In this document: positions 7,003 to 15,231 of the stretch, in pieces
How the letters are laid out: each line of letters begins with the position of its first letter
Position numbering within the stretch: the first letter of the stretch is position 1
From: a bacterium
GTDB lineage: Bacteria > Patescibacteriota > Saccharimonadia > Saccharimonadales > Saccharimonadaceae
Direction: 5' to 3'
NCBI GenBank assembly: GCA_020626475.1
Contig: JAHKZT010000008.1
Span: forward strand, 1-17,792
Length of the DNA: 17,792 nt
Translations under genes and position numbers: made by a program
Notes under the pieces: model-generated
What the model was told of the DNA's origin: nothing
Database searches by the model: none
The model's input: the letters and a program-made list of their open reading frames with translations, nothing else

Positions 7003-7890
7003 ATGACGATGAAGAGAATGTTCGGAATGCTTACTACCTCAAAGTGGATGAAGGTAATAAGTATCATAACTGTAGCTAGCATGCTGCTCACTTTGACAGC
7101 TTGCGGAGGAACAACAGCATCCCAGCAGGGTGCAGGAATGGTGACTGAAGAGAACGACACCGTAGAAAGAGTAACGGAAATTCCAAACGAGCCCGGCTAT
7201 GACATTGCTCCTGGAGCAGACATACCGGAAACTTCAACGGAAGAGCCTAGCTCGACAGAAGAATCACCATCGGATAATGACACGACCGAGAACCCGCCTA
7301 CGGGTGGAGCATATACGTATACCGTGTACGATGGCATTACTATAAATATGGACGTGAATATAGACGACTATATTATGACCAATGATAACGGTTCATTCTT
7401 CGAACTATACAAACTTATGTTCGATTATGACTGGCTGGCATCAGGGATTTATTCCGAAAAAGACGATAGTGAAAGTCTGTCATATGCACCTCGTTGGTAT
7501 TCAAGAGTTGACGGTGAGCTAATGACTATAATAGAACTCGCTAACAACGATAACCATCTAGTTTCAGTAAACGGAAGGGACGCAAAACAGTTTTATAGTT
7601 TGAGTATCACCTATCGTACGGAATCTGGAGGGACATATTATAATAGCGATGACAACGATATAATGCATTCTCCGCTTACCGTAGAGTTTAGCGAACGTCA
7701 AGGCGCTCTAGACTATAGGATTTTAGGAAATGGCGGCGCTATTTCGCGCGACGACATAGTTTTAATCTCCTACATCATCTGGACTTACTCAAATAATCCA
7801 GGCATCAATCCATTAATCCCATTTTTCGGGGATACATATAGAGATCACCTTGGAACGGTCGATACGCACACACGATATCTTATTCCCTAA
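7003..7890 (+). CDS. Secreted lipoprotein, unknown function, possible horizontal acquisition
   Basis: The 295-residue protein has a type II signal peptide: basic N-terminus, hydrophobic segment about residues 17-32, and a lipobox LTAC with the lipidated cysteine at 34. A linker at about 40-105 is rich in E, T, S, P and D. The remainder, from the YTYTVYDG block, is acidic and rich in N, D, Y and T with very few lysines, suggesting an extracellular globular domain that I do not recognise. The first ATG after the SD was taken as the start. Codon use differs from neighbours: AGA for Arg, GGA for Gly and ATA for Ile are frequent, whereas adjacent genes favour CGC/CGA, GGC/GGT and ATT/ATC. With its own promoter, SD and terminator it resembles a Clostridia-type lipoprotein cassette. 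Confidence 0.88.
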   Translation: MTMKRMFGMLTTSKWMKVISIITVASMLLTLTACGGTTASQQGAGMVTEENDTVERVTEIPNEPGYDIAPGADIPETSTEEPSSTEESPSDNDTTENPPTGGAYTYTVYDGITINMDVNIDDYIMTNDNGSFFELYKLMFDYDWLASGIYSEKDDSESLSYAPRWYSRVDGELMTIIELANNDNHLVSVNGRDAKQFYSLSITYRTESGGTYYNSDDNDIMHSPLTVEFSERQGALDYRILGNGGAISRDDIVLISYIIWTYSNNPGINPLIPFFGDTYRDHLGTVDTHTRYLIP

Positions 7891-7896
7891 CATGAG

Positions 7897-7925
7897 AAAG
7901 GTCGTCCACGTAGACGACCTTTTTT
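7897..7925 (+). terminator. Intrinsic terminator after the lipoprotein gene
   Basis: A perfect 10-bp stem AAAGGTCGTC (7897-7906) / GACGACCTTT (7913-7922) with a six-base loop and a T run through 7925. The stop of the convergent membrane-protein gene (7926-7924) lies in the T run. It may also act leftward, where the T run is shorter (TTTCT). Confidence 0.9.
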
Positions 7926-10900
7926 ATGCCGTAATATTATCCGTATAACGTCGTCCTAGATAATACTCTCTATTTGGAATAATAGTAATTGGAGATAACG
8001 TAATCAACTTATTTTCAATTATATCGACACTATAATCATCATCGGCTAATATTTGACTCTCAGCATATGGCGCACAAGAAGACGGATCGTAGTTGGCGAG
8101 CCAGTTAGATAGCTCGAGAACGGCTATTACGTTTTCTACAGTATCTTTTGTATAGCCAGAATAGCGCGCCAATAGCCCCTCGAAGGAATTATCTAGCGGA
8201 TGTTTTTCGTAATAACTAGAAACGAACTTTGTAACAGCCGATTCTTCTATAATACCCTCAGCCTCTGCTAAGCGTTGGTCTTCAATAAAGCGCTGGTATG
8301 TCTTTGCTTCTTCCCAGCCAATACTCTCGTCAAAACTATTATTGCCATTATTATTCCCAACAACGCACGATTCGCCACTAATCCATCCCATGTTCTCATA
8401 TTTTTGTTTATTTGAGGCGATATCAAAGCCATCTCCAACAATTGGGATAGCGCCGATAATTGAGCTCCCAACAGTCCCACCGGCATTACCTGCCTTATCA
8501 ACTTCGCCGGCAATATTCTGGTCGGCTACCCCCCATGGAGACGAACGCTGGCCGCAATATATAATATATTTTGCTAGTTTAGAATCTTCTTTTACGACCG
8601 GATTACCTTCATTATCCGCCTCCAGATTATCGTCATTTATGCTGTTCACAACTTCGGCTGGCTGAATATTCATAGTACTAGTATCCGTAATAACGTATGG
8701 ATTACAGAAAGCGTCCGCAATGCCGCCAATATCGGCCATATCTGGACAATATTTTTCCGTATTGTCCGAAGCTGCCTGCGCCTCAATGGCGGCTGAAACG
8801 GCCGACGTTTTCGGAGAAAGCGAGCTCACCGCACCGCCGATTACCGTACTCATCCCATTAATGGCTCCAGTTAATGAGGTCGCACTAGAGGCGAACGGTA
8901 TCATTTGATTTGCTAAGCTACCAAGGAAAGTATATTTAGAAGTAACATCGAACGGGCTACGCGTTTCTCGCTCATAGCGTGCGTTTTCCGCAACAACCCT
9001 ATCTTTCTCTTGCAGATACGCTATTAATCCACTCTTATTAGCCACGGCGCCACCAGAATATTGATGATTCTTCCCCATATACATATTCGCCCCCGATACA
9101 AGTGCATTGCCAAGATCTTCCCCTAGCACTTCGGTCGCAATTTTTCTTGTCAAAATTTTTGCAACGTATGGGACCAAGAAACTGACAGCGACGCCAATCG
9201 CTATACTAAACGCAGCCGAAAATGCCGCACTACTAGCTTCTTCGACGAAGAAGTCTACTAGACATCCAATGCCCGCCGTAAAGATACATGCTACAAGAAC
9301 GCCCGTATCTATCAATGCACCTGCCGCCGCTGCTCCCATTTTTGCCACCGTACAGTTGCGAAAAGCCGAGGCACTAACACTAAAACCATTCAGGACACTA
9401 GCAAGTCCGGTATACATATTTTTCAATGAAGTATTAATATTGAAGCTTTTAACACTTGGGTCATTGTTATCTACGGTCGTGCCGCCATAAATGGCACCAA
9501 TAGCATTAGCTTCCATAGCCGAACGACTTCGCGTAGTAGAATCAGTTTTGTCTGCCACATAATTATCATTACCTGTATCTTTTACGCTCTTAACTTCTTC
9601 GTAGGTCGATTCCGTTCTTTGAGTCAGCGATGTAGATAATTCATGGATTGGAGAACTTGCTCCGTCTCCAATTTGCGCCTTCTGAATCCCCTCAAATACA
9701 TTCGATGCAACTCCGATAATCTGAACCGCCTGATAAGCCGCCACTATGCCATATACTGCGCCAACGAAATCTTGTATTCCGCAATATATACCAGTAGCAA
9801 TCTGAGTAAAGCCTTTGATTTTCCCGACCGCATCAGCAACTCCCTTCAATTTAGTTTTTACCCCCTCAGTACTAGTAATTTTCCCGTTGCTATCCGTTTC
9901 AACGTCAGTTCTCGACAACGAAACATCTTCTTTTGTGCCAGAAGATACTTCTTCCTTATATACAGGATTGCCATTTGCATCTGTTTCACCGGTTTCAGTT
10001 CTCGTAGCCTCCGACGATCCAGCCTTACCTCCTGCAGAATCAGCATCAGAATCACCGGATATTGTCTTTTTCATATCAGCCATACCTTCTTCTTGTTTCT
10101 TTCCACTCTTGAATTCTCTCCACACTCCACGTTGGACCCCTAGTTTCTTTAAGAGACTATTCATACTGGAGTCGAACCATGCCCCAACAGCGCCGCGCCA
10201 AGTGCGCGCACCTTCCGTATAGCTAGTACGAAACTCTACATCGTTTTCAAAAGCATCATTAAAGTAGATGCGACCTTCGCCAGCCTGGCCAGGATCGGCT
10301 ACAATAGTCTGTATTTCACCATTAGAGCGCATATGCTTCATTACCGTGACGCCACCTTCTTCTTCGAAAGTAATGCCCGATTTTGCGAGCTTCTGCTTTT
10401 GACGACTACTCACTTTGAATTCATCCGCTTTGAAATAATGAGCTTTTATACAATCTTTAACTTTATTGCTTTCTTTCGCAGCCTGCCATCTTAGAAACTT
10501 CTTCGAACGCATATTTTGAGACACCGAAATAGAATCGAAATTTTCCTGAAATTGCGAAATTAAGCTGAATGGCATAGCCATCTGGCCAAAGAAGCTAGCG
10601 CCGCCGAAGCCGAGACAGAGAGCGAGAATCGCCATGAGTGGGCCGGCCTTTTTGAGCTTACCCTTACCCTTACCAATTTTGCCGGATTTTATATCTTTAA
10701 TGCCTTGGACGGCATTTTTAAACTTACCGGCAGTAGACTGGTCGTCGGATTCAACGTTATTTTCTTTCTCACCGAGAGAGGCTTTTTTGTCGCCGCCTTT
10801 ACCATTAGTATTCGGTTTTTTACTGGCGTCATCTTCACCTTTTTTGAGCAAGCCCCATTTCTTGTTGCCATTTTCGTCAGTTTTTTGGCCAAACTTGCCA

Positions 10901-11073
10901 AAACCGGCAGTATTTTTACCATCATCGCCAACAGGTTTGCCATTTATGCGGGTCTGGGCGTTATTGCGAATATAATCTTGCGCATCCTGAGAATAGCGAC
11001 TAAGGTCGTCACCAAAATTCGAATCACCAGAATCGGTATAGTCACCGGAATAGTCTTCATCGCCCAACGCCAT
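7924..11073 (-). CDS. Large multi-pass membrane protein, unknown function
   Basis: A 1049-residue protein from the ATG at 11073. A further in-frame ATG at 11082 would add three residues, but it lies one base after TATAAT and so is probably not transcribed. Residues 1-145 are cytoplasm-like, low complexity, rich in G, K, D and N. A hydrophobic segment follows at about 144-167, then a long extracytoplasmic region with a disordered stretch near 325-415 (S, T, D, E, G). Hydrophobic segments recur at about 422-461, 580-609 and 615-641. The C-terminal 350 residues have several cysteines (YCPDM, FCNPY, YCGQ, ESCVV, SCAPY), suggesting disulfides outside the cell. A block near 680-720 (SGGAVANKSG, then SPFDVTSKYTFLGSL) looks like a conserved core. 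A VirB6/TrbL-like channel role is speculative. Confidence 0.82.
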   Translation of the reverse strand: MALGDEDYSGDYTDSGDSNFGDDLSRYSQDAQDYIRNNAQTRINGKPVGDDGKNTAGFGKFGQKTDENGNKKWGLLKKGEDDASKKPNTNGKGGDKKASLGEKENNVESDDQSTAGKFKNAVQGIKDIKSGKIGKGKGKLKKAGPLMAILALCLGFGGASFFGQMAMPFSLISQFQENFDSISVSQNMRSKKFLRWQAAKESNKVKDCIKAHYFKADEFKVSSRQKQKLAKSGITFEEEGGVTVMKHMRSNGEIQTIVADPGQAGEGRIYFNDAFENDVEFRTSYTEGARTWRGAVGAWFDSSMNSLLKKLGVQRGVWREFKSGKKQEEGMADMKKTISGDSDADSAGGKAGSSEATRTETGETDANGNPVYKEEVSSGTKEDVSLSRTDVETDSNGKITSTEGVKTKLKGVADAVGKIKGFTQIATGIYCGIQDFVGAVYGIVAAYQAVQIIGVASNVFEGIQKAQIGDGASSPIHELSTSLTQRTESTYEEVKSVKDTGNDNYVADKTDSTTRSRSAMEANAIGAIYGGTTVDNNDPSVKSFNINTSLKNMYTGLASVLNGFSVSASAFRNCTVAKMGAAAAGALIDTGVLVACIFTAGIGCLVDFFVEEASSAAFSAAFSIAIGVAVSFLVPYVAKILTRKIATEVLGEDLGNALVSGANMYMGKNHQYSGGAVANKSGLIAYLQEKDRVVAENARYERETRSPFDVTSKYTFLGSLANQMIPFASSATSLTGAINGMSTVIGGAVSSLSPKTSAVSAAIEAQAASDNTEKYCPDMADIGGIADAFCNPYVITDTSTMNIQPAEVVNSINDDNLEADNEGNPVVKEDSKLAKYIIYCGQRSSPWGVADQNIAGEVDKAGNAGGTVGSSIIGAIPIVGDGFDIASNKQKYENMGWISGESCVVGNNNGNNSFDESIGWEEAKTYQRFIEDQRLAEAEGIIEESAVTKFVSSYYEKHPLDNSFEGLLARYSGYTKDTVENVIAVLELSNWLANYDPSSCAPYAESQILADDDYSVDIIENKLITLSPITIIPNREYYLGRRYTDNITA

Positions 11074-11083
11074 ATTACCCATA

Positions 11084-11089
11084 ATTATA
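11084..11089 (-). promoter_or_regulatory. -10 TATAAT (extended) for the large membrane protein
   Basis: Leftward TATAAT at 11089-11084, preceded by TGG to form an extended -10. Transcription should begin near 11077, after the first ATG (11082) and just before the second (11073). No SD is present ahead of either ATG. Confidence 0.6.
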
Positions 11090-11111
11090 CCACATAGCGC
11101 TTATGCAATAA

Positions 11112-11152
11112 TTGATTTTTGCGACAAGATATGTATATAATGTTTACAGGAG
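11112..11152 (+). promoter_or_regulatory. Promoter and SD for the 11163 gene
   Basis: TTGATT (11112-11117), an 18-base spacer and TATAAT (11136-11141). The SD AGGAG is at 11148-11152, close to the expected transcription start near 11148, so the SD would sit at the very 5' end of the message. It is back to back with the leftward membrane-protein promoter. Confidence 0.65.
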
Positions 11153-11162
11153 TGAAAAGCCT

Positions 11163-11759
11163 ATGGTCAAAAAACAAAAACGAAACAAAAATACATCAAA
11201 AAATATTATTATCTTTATTCTTTCCGTCTTATTAATTGCGGCACTCACTTTTGGCGTGATAGTTTTTATTAAGCAAATTAAATCTGACAATTCTAAAAGC
11301 AATCAGGACAATGCATTAGATCAAAATACTGCCGATACTGAACTAAAGACCGAAGAGGACTTTAAGGATGAGGATAAAGTCGCCAAGTCTAGTAATGACG
11401 CCAAAGACCGCATGGAGGCAGACGAAAAAGTAAAGTCTCAGACTAAGCAAGACGAAAGCGGCAAAAATATCGCAGAACCAGTAATAAGCTTCGTATCTGA
11501 AGAAGATGGCAAAATTGCTGCCGGTGGCGCAATTTATAATATCAACGAGTCAGGCGGCACTTGTACCTATATCTTCTCAAAAGGCGACACAAATATTACT
11601 GCAAGTGCAGGAATACTACCAAATCCAAGCTATATCTCATGCGAAACGGTTCGCGTCGACAAAGCAAAATTCACTACGGGGACTTGGCAAGTGAAAATAC
11701 AATACAAATCTAATCTATCGGAGGGCGAGAGTGAAACACAAAGCATTACGATTCAGTAG
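11163..11759 (+). CDS. Membrane-anchored small protein with a C-terminal beta-rich domain
   Basis: The 198-residue protein starts at ATG 11163, ten bases after the SD AGGAG; upstream in-frame codons are ahead of the predicted transcription start. A very basic N-terminus (KKQKRNKN) precedes one membrane helix at about residues 14-36, giving an N-in, C-out topology. A charged, disordered linker (about 37-105) leads to a C-terminal domain of about 90 residues with alternating beta-type pattern and two cysteines, ending in SITIQ. An Ig-like fold is a plausible guess. The gene overlaps the next by 29 bases, so the two are very likely one operon, and this protein may anchor or assist the secreted hydrolase/lectin. 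Confidence 0.82.
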   Translation: MVKKQKRNKNTSKNIIIFILSVLLIAALTFGVIVFIKQIKSDNSKSNQDNALDQNTADTELKTEEDFKDEDKVAKSSNDAKDRMEADEKVKSQTKQDESGKNIAEPVISFVSEEDGKIAAGGAIYNINESGGTCTYIFSKGDTNITASAGILPNPSYISCETVRVDKAKFTTGTWQVKIQYKSNLSEGESETQSITIQ

Positions 11760-14079
11760 CATCCTAGCAGGCATAGCCTTCTTAGCTGTGTTTTTCGGTG
11801 CCGCTATTTACAATACGCCGACATCCGAAGCTATTTCGGCGCTAGATTTTAAAGCTGGAAATATTATTGATGATGGCGTTTTTTACAACAAGAACACCAT
11901 GACCGTGGCCGAAATTCAGGCGCACCTAAATCGCTACATGCCAGCTTGCGATACTTGGGGCACTGGCGCTGTTGGATCTGGGCGCTATATTAACGGCAAA
12001 GCCGTTCCGGCTAGCACGACTCGCGCAGAATACGCACGCCAAATGCGCGCCGCCGGAAACACGCGCTATCATGAGCCGCCATATGTCTGCGTTCAGAATT
12101 ATTACGAAAACCCTACCACCCATGAAACCTTATTTGAGACCAAGAACGTTATTAAAGACGGCATGATTTCTGCGGCCCAAATTATCTATAATGCGTCACA
12201 AAAATACGGCATCAATCCTCAGGTCTTGCTCGTTCTATTGAAGAAAGAGAGCTATGTCTGGGGAGACAACTGGCCGCTCAAAAATGAGTACAACACGGTC
12301 ATGGGTTACGCATGCCCAGACACTGCGCCTTGCGATTCAAAATATTTCGGTTTTTATAACCAGGTCGAAATGGCAGCATGGCAGCTCAACTACTACAAGG
12401 AACATATTTATAGCTATAACTATCGCCCATACGCAACGAATTCAATCCTCTACTCTCCAACTACCTCTTGCGGCAGAAAGAGCGTCTACCTAGAAAACCT
12501 CGCCACTACTTCCCTCTACATCTACACTCCATATACACCGAACGATGCCGCTTTGCGCAATTATCCTGGCACCGCAACTTGCGGTTCATATGGCAACAGA
12601 AACTTCTTCATGTACTTTAGTGAATGGTTCGGCGATACGCACGGATTCAATGCCGCCAAGAGAACAATCCCGGATTATGATTACAAAATTTTATCGACAG
12701 ACAAAACGAAATCATTGCATATATCCGGAGATAGCGATAAGGCCGGCTCATCGATTGTAGCCGATAACTTAAGCAACGGCAGCAACATATTCAGTTTTAG
12801 AAAAAATACAGACAATAGCTATACTATTATTAACTCTTTTTCGAAGCTCGCACTAGATATTCCGTACGCAAATGCAACCGTTGGTACAAAAATTCAACAA
12901 TGGACAAACAACGGCTCGAATGCTCAAAAATGGTATATATATTCTGACGGTTTTAGCAACTATTATATTTCTAGTGTTTTAGCTCCGTCATACGTTCTAT
13001 CGATCTCCAAAAACAATGACATTGTCCTAGATGTATATGGCAGTCAAAATAGCACTCCGCTTAAACTGATTCCTGTCATAAAAGAGAAAATCCCCAATAA
13101 TAACTACACTATTGAAAGTCTACTCAAAAAAGATCTGCTTCTAGATTTATATCATAATAACCCTAATGAAAATACAAATATCGATGTAAACCTTGCAAAT
13201 AATACCACAGCTCAAACTTTCAGCATATCATTAGATAGTGACTCTAGTTCGTATATTATCAAAAGTAATCACGGCACAATATTAAGCATCGACAGCGAAA
13301 AGCCGCAGAATGGCAGTAATATCGTAGTTTCCTCAGATAAGAAGCTTTGCTCTCAACGTTTCTTAATTCTAAAAAATAATTCTAATAACAGCCACGTTTT
13401 TTATTCTCTTTGCGATCTTTCGTATGCAATCGATATTGTTAATGCAAGCACTGCAAACCAGACAAATGTTCAATTGTGGAATGCTAATGGATCTAATGCG
13501 CAAGCATGGCTATTGAATATCGACAAAAGCGGCGAAGAATCCACTGTCTCAGATCCCGACAATACGCCAACCACCAAAGCGAGCGAAGATAGTGTTCAAG
13601 CTCTAGATAATACTTCGCCCACTACGCCAGAATCTCCTCTAGTCAAGGACGGCAACTATATTATTCATTCTGCGATTAAAGATAATTACGTAATCGATGT
13701 CGCCTATGCCGGCAAAATGAACGGTACAAACATAAACACTTGGTCAAAGAATAGTACTGCAGCTCAAATTTTTAATATCAAATATAACTCACGGAATGAT
13801 ACCTATCAAATAATTAATCCAAACTCTGGTCGCGCGATAGATTTAAGCGGAGCAACGACACGTAATTCATCAAATATACATATTTGGTCAATTAATGATA
13901 CTTGCGCACAATATTGGAAAATTAATAAAACTAATAATGCACATTACAGGATTAGTAGCTCGTGCGATGAATCATTCGTCCTCGATGTTGCATGGGCTGG
14001 TTCTTCCAATGGAACAAATATACAATTATATAAGAGCAATAACACTCTAGCGCAGGAATGGTGGTTTGAAGCAATGTAG
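11731..14079 (+). CDS. Secreted lysozyme-like protein with three ricin-type lectin domains
   Basis: The 782-residue protein starts at GTG 11731, six bases after the SD GGAGGG and inside the preceding gene; this start is needed to include the signal peptide (basic KHKALR, hydrophobic 11-27, possible cleavage near residue 34). Residues about 40-305 form a lysozyme-like region: GINPQVLLVLLKKES (160-174) with candidate catalytic Glu173, then MGYACPDTAPCDSKYFGF (191-208) and AAWQLNYY (215-222). From memory, this layout is found in actinobacterial secreted proteins. Three beta-trefoil (ricin B, CBM13-like) domains follow at about 314-448, 456-597 and 640-782, with QxW-type repeats such as IQQWTNNGSNAQKW (388-401) and VQLWNANGSNAQAW (580-593). 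A Thr/Ser/Pro-rich linker separates domains two and three. Likely role: binding and perhaps cleaving a cell wall, its own or a host's. Activity is inferred. Confidence 0.9.
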   Translation: MKHKALRFSSILAGIAFLAVFFGAAIYNTPTSEAISALDFKAGNIIDDGVFYNKNTMTVAEIQAHLNRYMPACDTWGTGAVGSGRYINGKAVPASTTRAEYARQMRAAGNTRYHEPPYVCVQNYYENPTTHETLFETKNVIKDGMISAAQIIYNASQKYGINPQVLLVLLKKESYVWGDNWPLKNEYNTVMGYACPDTAPCDSKYFGFYNQVEMAAWQLNYYKEHIYSYNYRPYATNSILYSPTTSCGRKSVYLENLATTSLYIYTPYTPNDAALRNYPGTATCGSYGNRNFFMYFSEWFGDTHGFNAAKRTIPDYDYKILSTDKTKSLHISGDSDKAGSSIVADNLSNGSNIFSFRKNTDNSYTIINSFSKLALDIPYANATVGTKIQQWTNNGSNAQKWYIYSDGFSNYYISSVLAPSYVLSISKNNDIVLDVYGSQNSTPLKLIPVIKEKIPNNNYTIESLLKKDLLLDLYHNNPNENTNIDVNLANNTTAQTFSISLDSDSSSYIIKSNHGTILSIDSEKPQNGSNIVVSSDKKLCSQRFLILKNNSNNSHVFYSLCDLSYAIDIVNASTANQTNVQLWNANGSNAQAWLLNIDKSGEESTVSDPDNTPTTKASEDSVQALDNTSPTTPESPLVKDGNYIIHSAIKDNYVIDVAYAGKMNGTNINTWSKNSTAAQIFNIKYNSRNDTYQIINPNSGRAIDLSGATTRNSSNIHIWSINDTCAQYWKINKTNNAHYRISSSCDESFVLDVAWAGSSNGTNIQLYKSNNTLAQEWWFEAM

Positions 14080-14082
14080 CCG

Positions 14083-14110
14083 AAAAGAGCGCCCCGCAAG
14101 GCGCTCTTTT
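14083..14110 (+). terminator. Intrinsic terminator after the lectin/hydrolase gene
   Basis: An 11-bp perfect stem AAAAGAGCGCC (14083-14093) / GGCGCTCTTTT (14100-14110) with loop CCGCAA, ending in four Ts. It starts three bases after the TAG stop and separates this operon from the polymerase gene. Confidence 0.92.
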
Positions 14111-14117
14111 AATATGA

Positions 14118-14123
14118 TAAAAT
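14118..14123 (+). promoter_or_regulatory. -10 TAAAAT (extended) for the polymerase gene
   Basis: TAAAAT at 14118-14123, preceded by TGA as an extended -10, lies seven bases before the ATG at 14131 and eight bases after the terminator. No SD is present. Confidence 0.55.
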
Positions 14124-14130
14124 ATATCTT

Positions 14131-15231
14131 ATGCAATTAACTGTTTTCGCCAGCGTTCTTCTATATCTTGCCGCATTCTCATCGGCATGTCTTTTTGCGT
14201 ATTTAGGCGAAAAAAAGAATCGCAAAACATATTTTTTATTAGCTATTTTAATTCCAACGCTTATTGCCGGTTTGCGCTATAGCACTGGCACAGACACGCT
14301 AACATATACTGCTCTCTATAATGAAGTAGGCGGAGAGTCATTTAGTACCTCGTTACAACGCATTACAAGCGGAAGTCTAGAGCCATTCGTTGTCGTTATT
14401 TCTTTTATCGGAAATGCGCTTCATTTACCGACTTCTTTTATGTTTTTGTCTTTCGCAGTTATTACGGCGAGCTTTCTTTTTCTTTCAACTAGACTACTCA
14501 GCGAAAAACACGCATGGCTAATATACGGGATGCTACTTTTCATAGTATTTCCAGAAAGCCTCAATATGATGCGTCAGCTTGCCGCAAATAGCGTACAGGT
14601 TTTCACATTAGCGTATATATTTAAAAGACAAAATGAGCATCATCGTACTAGAGTTATATCAGCTACACTGTTGCTATTATTCTCGATCTCTTTACATTAC
14701 TCTTCCCTATTGTTGCTTCCCGTCTTTGTCATGCCATTCATCATTAAACATATTCGAGGGCGAACACTTAGTCTATTATTATGTTTGCTAAATATCGCGT
14801 TTGTCGCAGCATTTCCTTTCTTGTTGGATTTTGTAGTAAAACTAGGCATATTATCCCCCCGCCATTACGCTACTCTTATGGAGCTTGAAGGATCGATCGT
14901 TAATATTAAATTCGTCGCATCAGCAATACTTGCCGCCATCCTGATTGCAAATTACTTACGCAGGCGCAAAAATACCGATAAGCAATATGCGCTCCTAATG
15001 CTGCTAGGCGTTGCTTATTCCGCGATCGGGTTCTATTCCGGCTATATTGGGCGTTTGGCAATGTTCTTCTGGATTTTAATTATTCCATATCTTGGAAAAA
15101 TGATTTGCCAGTTGTTTGAAAAAGAAAGCCACCGCGTGCTTGTCTGCAGCGTGGTGGCAATATCTTATTTCTTGCTGTATTTCTGCGTTCTTGGTTTTAA
15201 CGCAATCATACCATACGATTTTATTATCTAA
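14131..15231 (+). CDS. EpsG/Wzy-like polysaccharide polymerase
   Basis: The 366-residue protein is almost entirely hydrophobic, with about ten predicted membrane segments. The sequence GLRYSTGTDTLTYTALY (47-63) matches the arginine-rich, G-T-D-x-x-x-Y loop typical of EpsG-family proteins, which act like Wzy to polymerise repeat units of exopolysaccharide or capsule outside the membrane. LRR or RQL contexts (MMRQLAANSVQVF near 148-160) fit the family too. A leaderless start at 14131 is predicted from TAAAAT seven bases upstream. It stops exactly where the convergent Wzz-like gene stops. With Wzz and GalE next door, a surface-glycan role is likely; no flippase or priming transferase lies in this window. 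Confidence 0.82.
   Translation: MQLTVFASVLLYLAAFSSACLFAYLGEKKNRKTYFLLAILIPTLIAGLRYSTGTDTLTYTALYNEVGGESFSTSLQRITSGSLEPFVVVISFIGNALHLPTSFMFLSFAVITASFLFLSTRLLSEKHAWLIYGMLLFIVFPESLNMMRQLAANSVQVFTLAYIFKRQNEHHRTRVISATLLLLFSISLHYSSLLLLPVFVMPFIIKHIRGRTLSLLLCLLNIAFVAAFPFLLDFVVKLGILSPRHYATLMELEGSIVNIKFVASAILAAILIANYLRRRKNTDKQYALLMLLGVAYSAIGFYSGYIGRLAMFFWILIIPYLGKMICQLFEKESHRVLVCSVVAISYFLLYFCVLGFNAIIPYDFII

Noticed and set aside
10705-11097. A plus-strand 130-codon hydrophobic frame opposite the N-terminus of the large membrane protein
   Set aside because: It is the complement of a Lys/Gly/Asp-rich coding stretch (which yields Phe/Ile/Val) and has no start signals.
15129-15160. Inverted repeat GCCACC...GGTGGC
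   Set aside because: It is inside the polymerase coding region, imperfect beyond six pairs, with no T run; likely chance.
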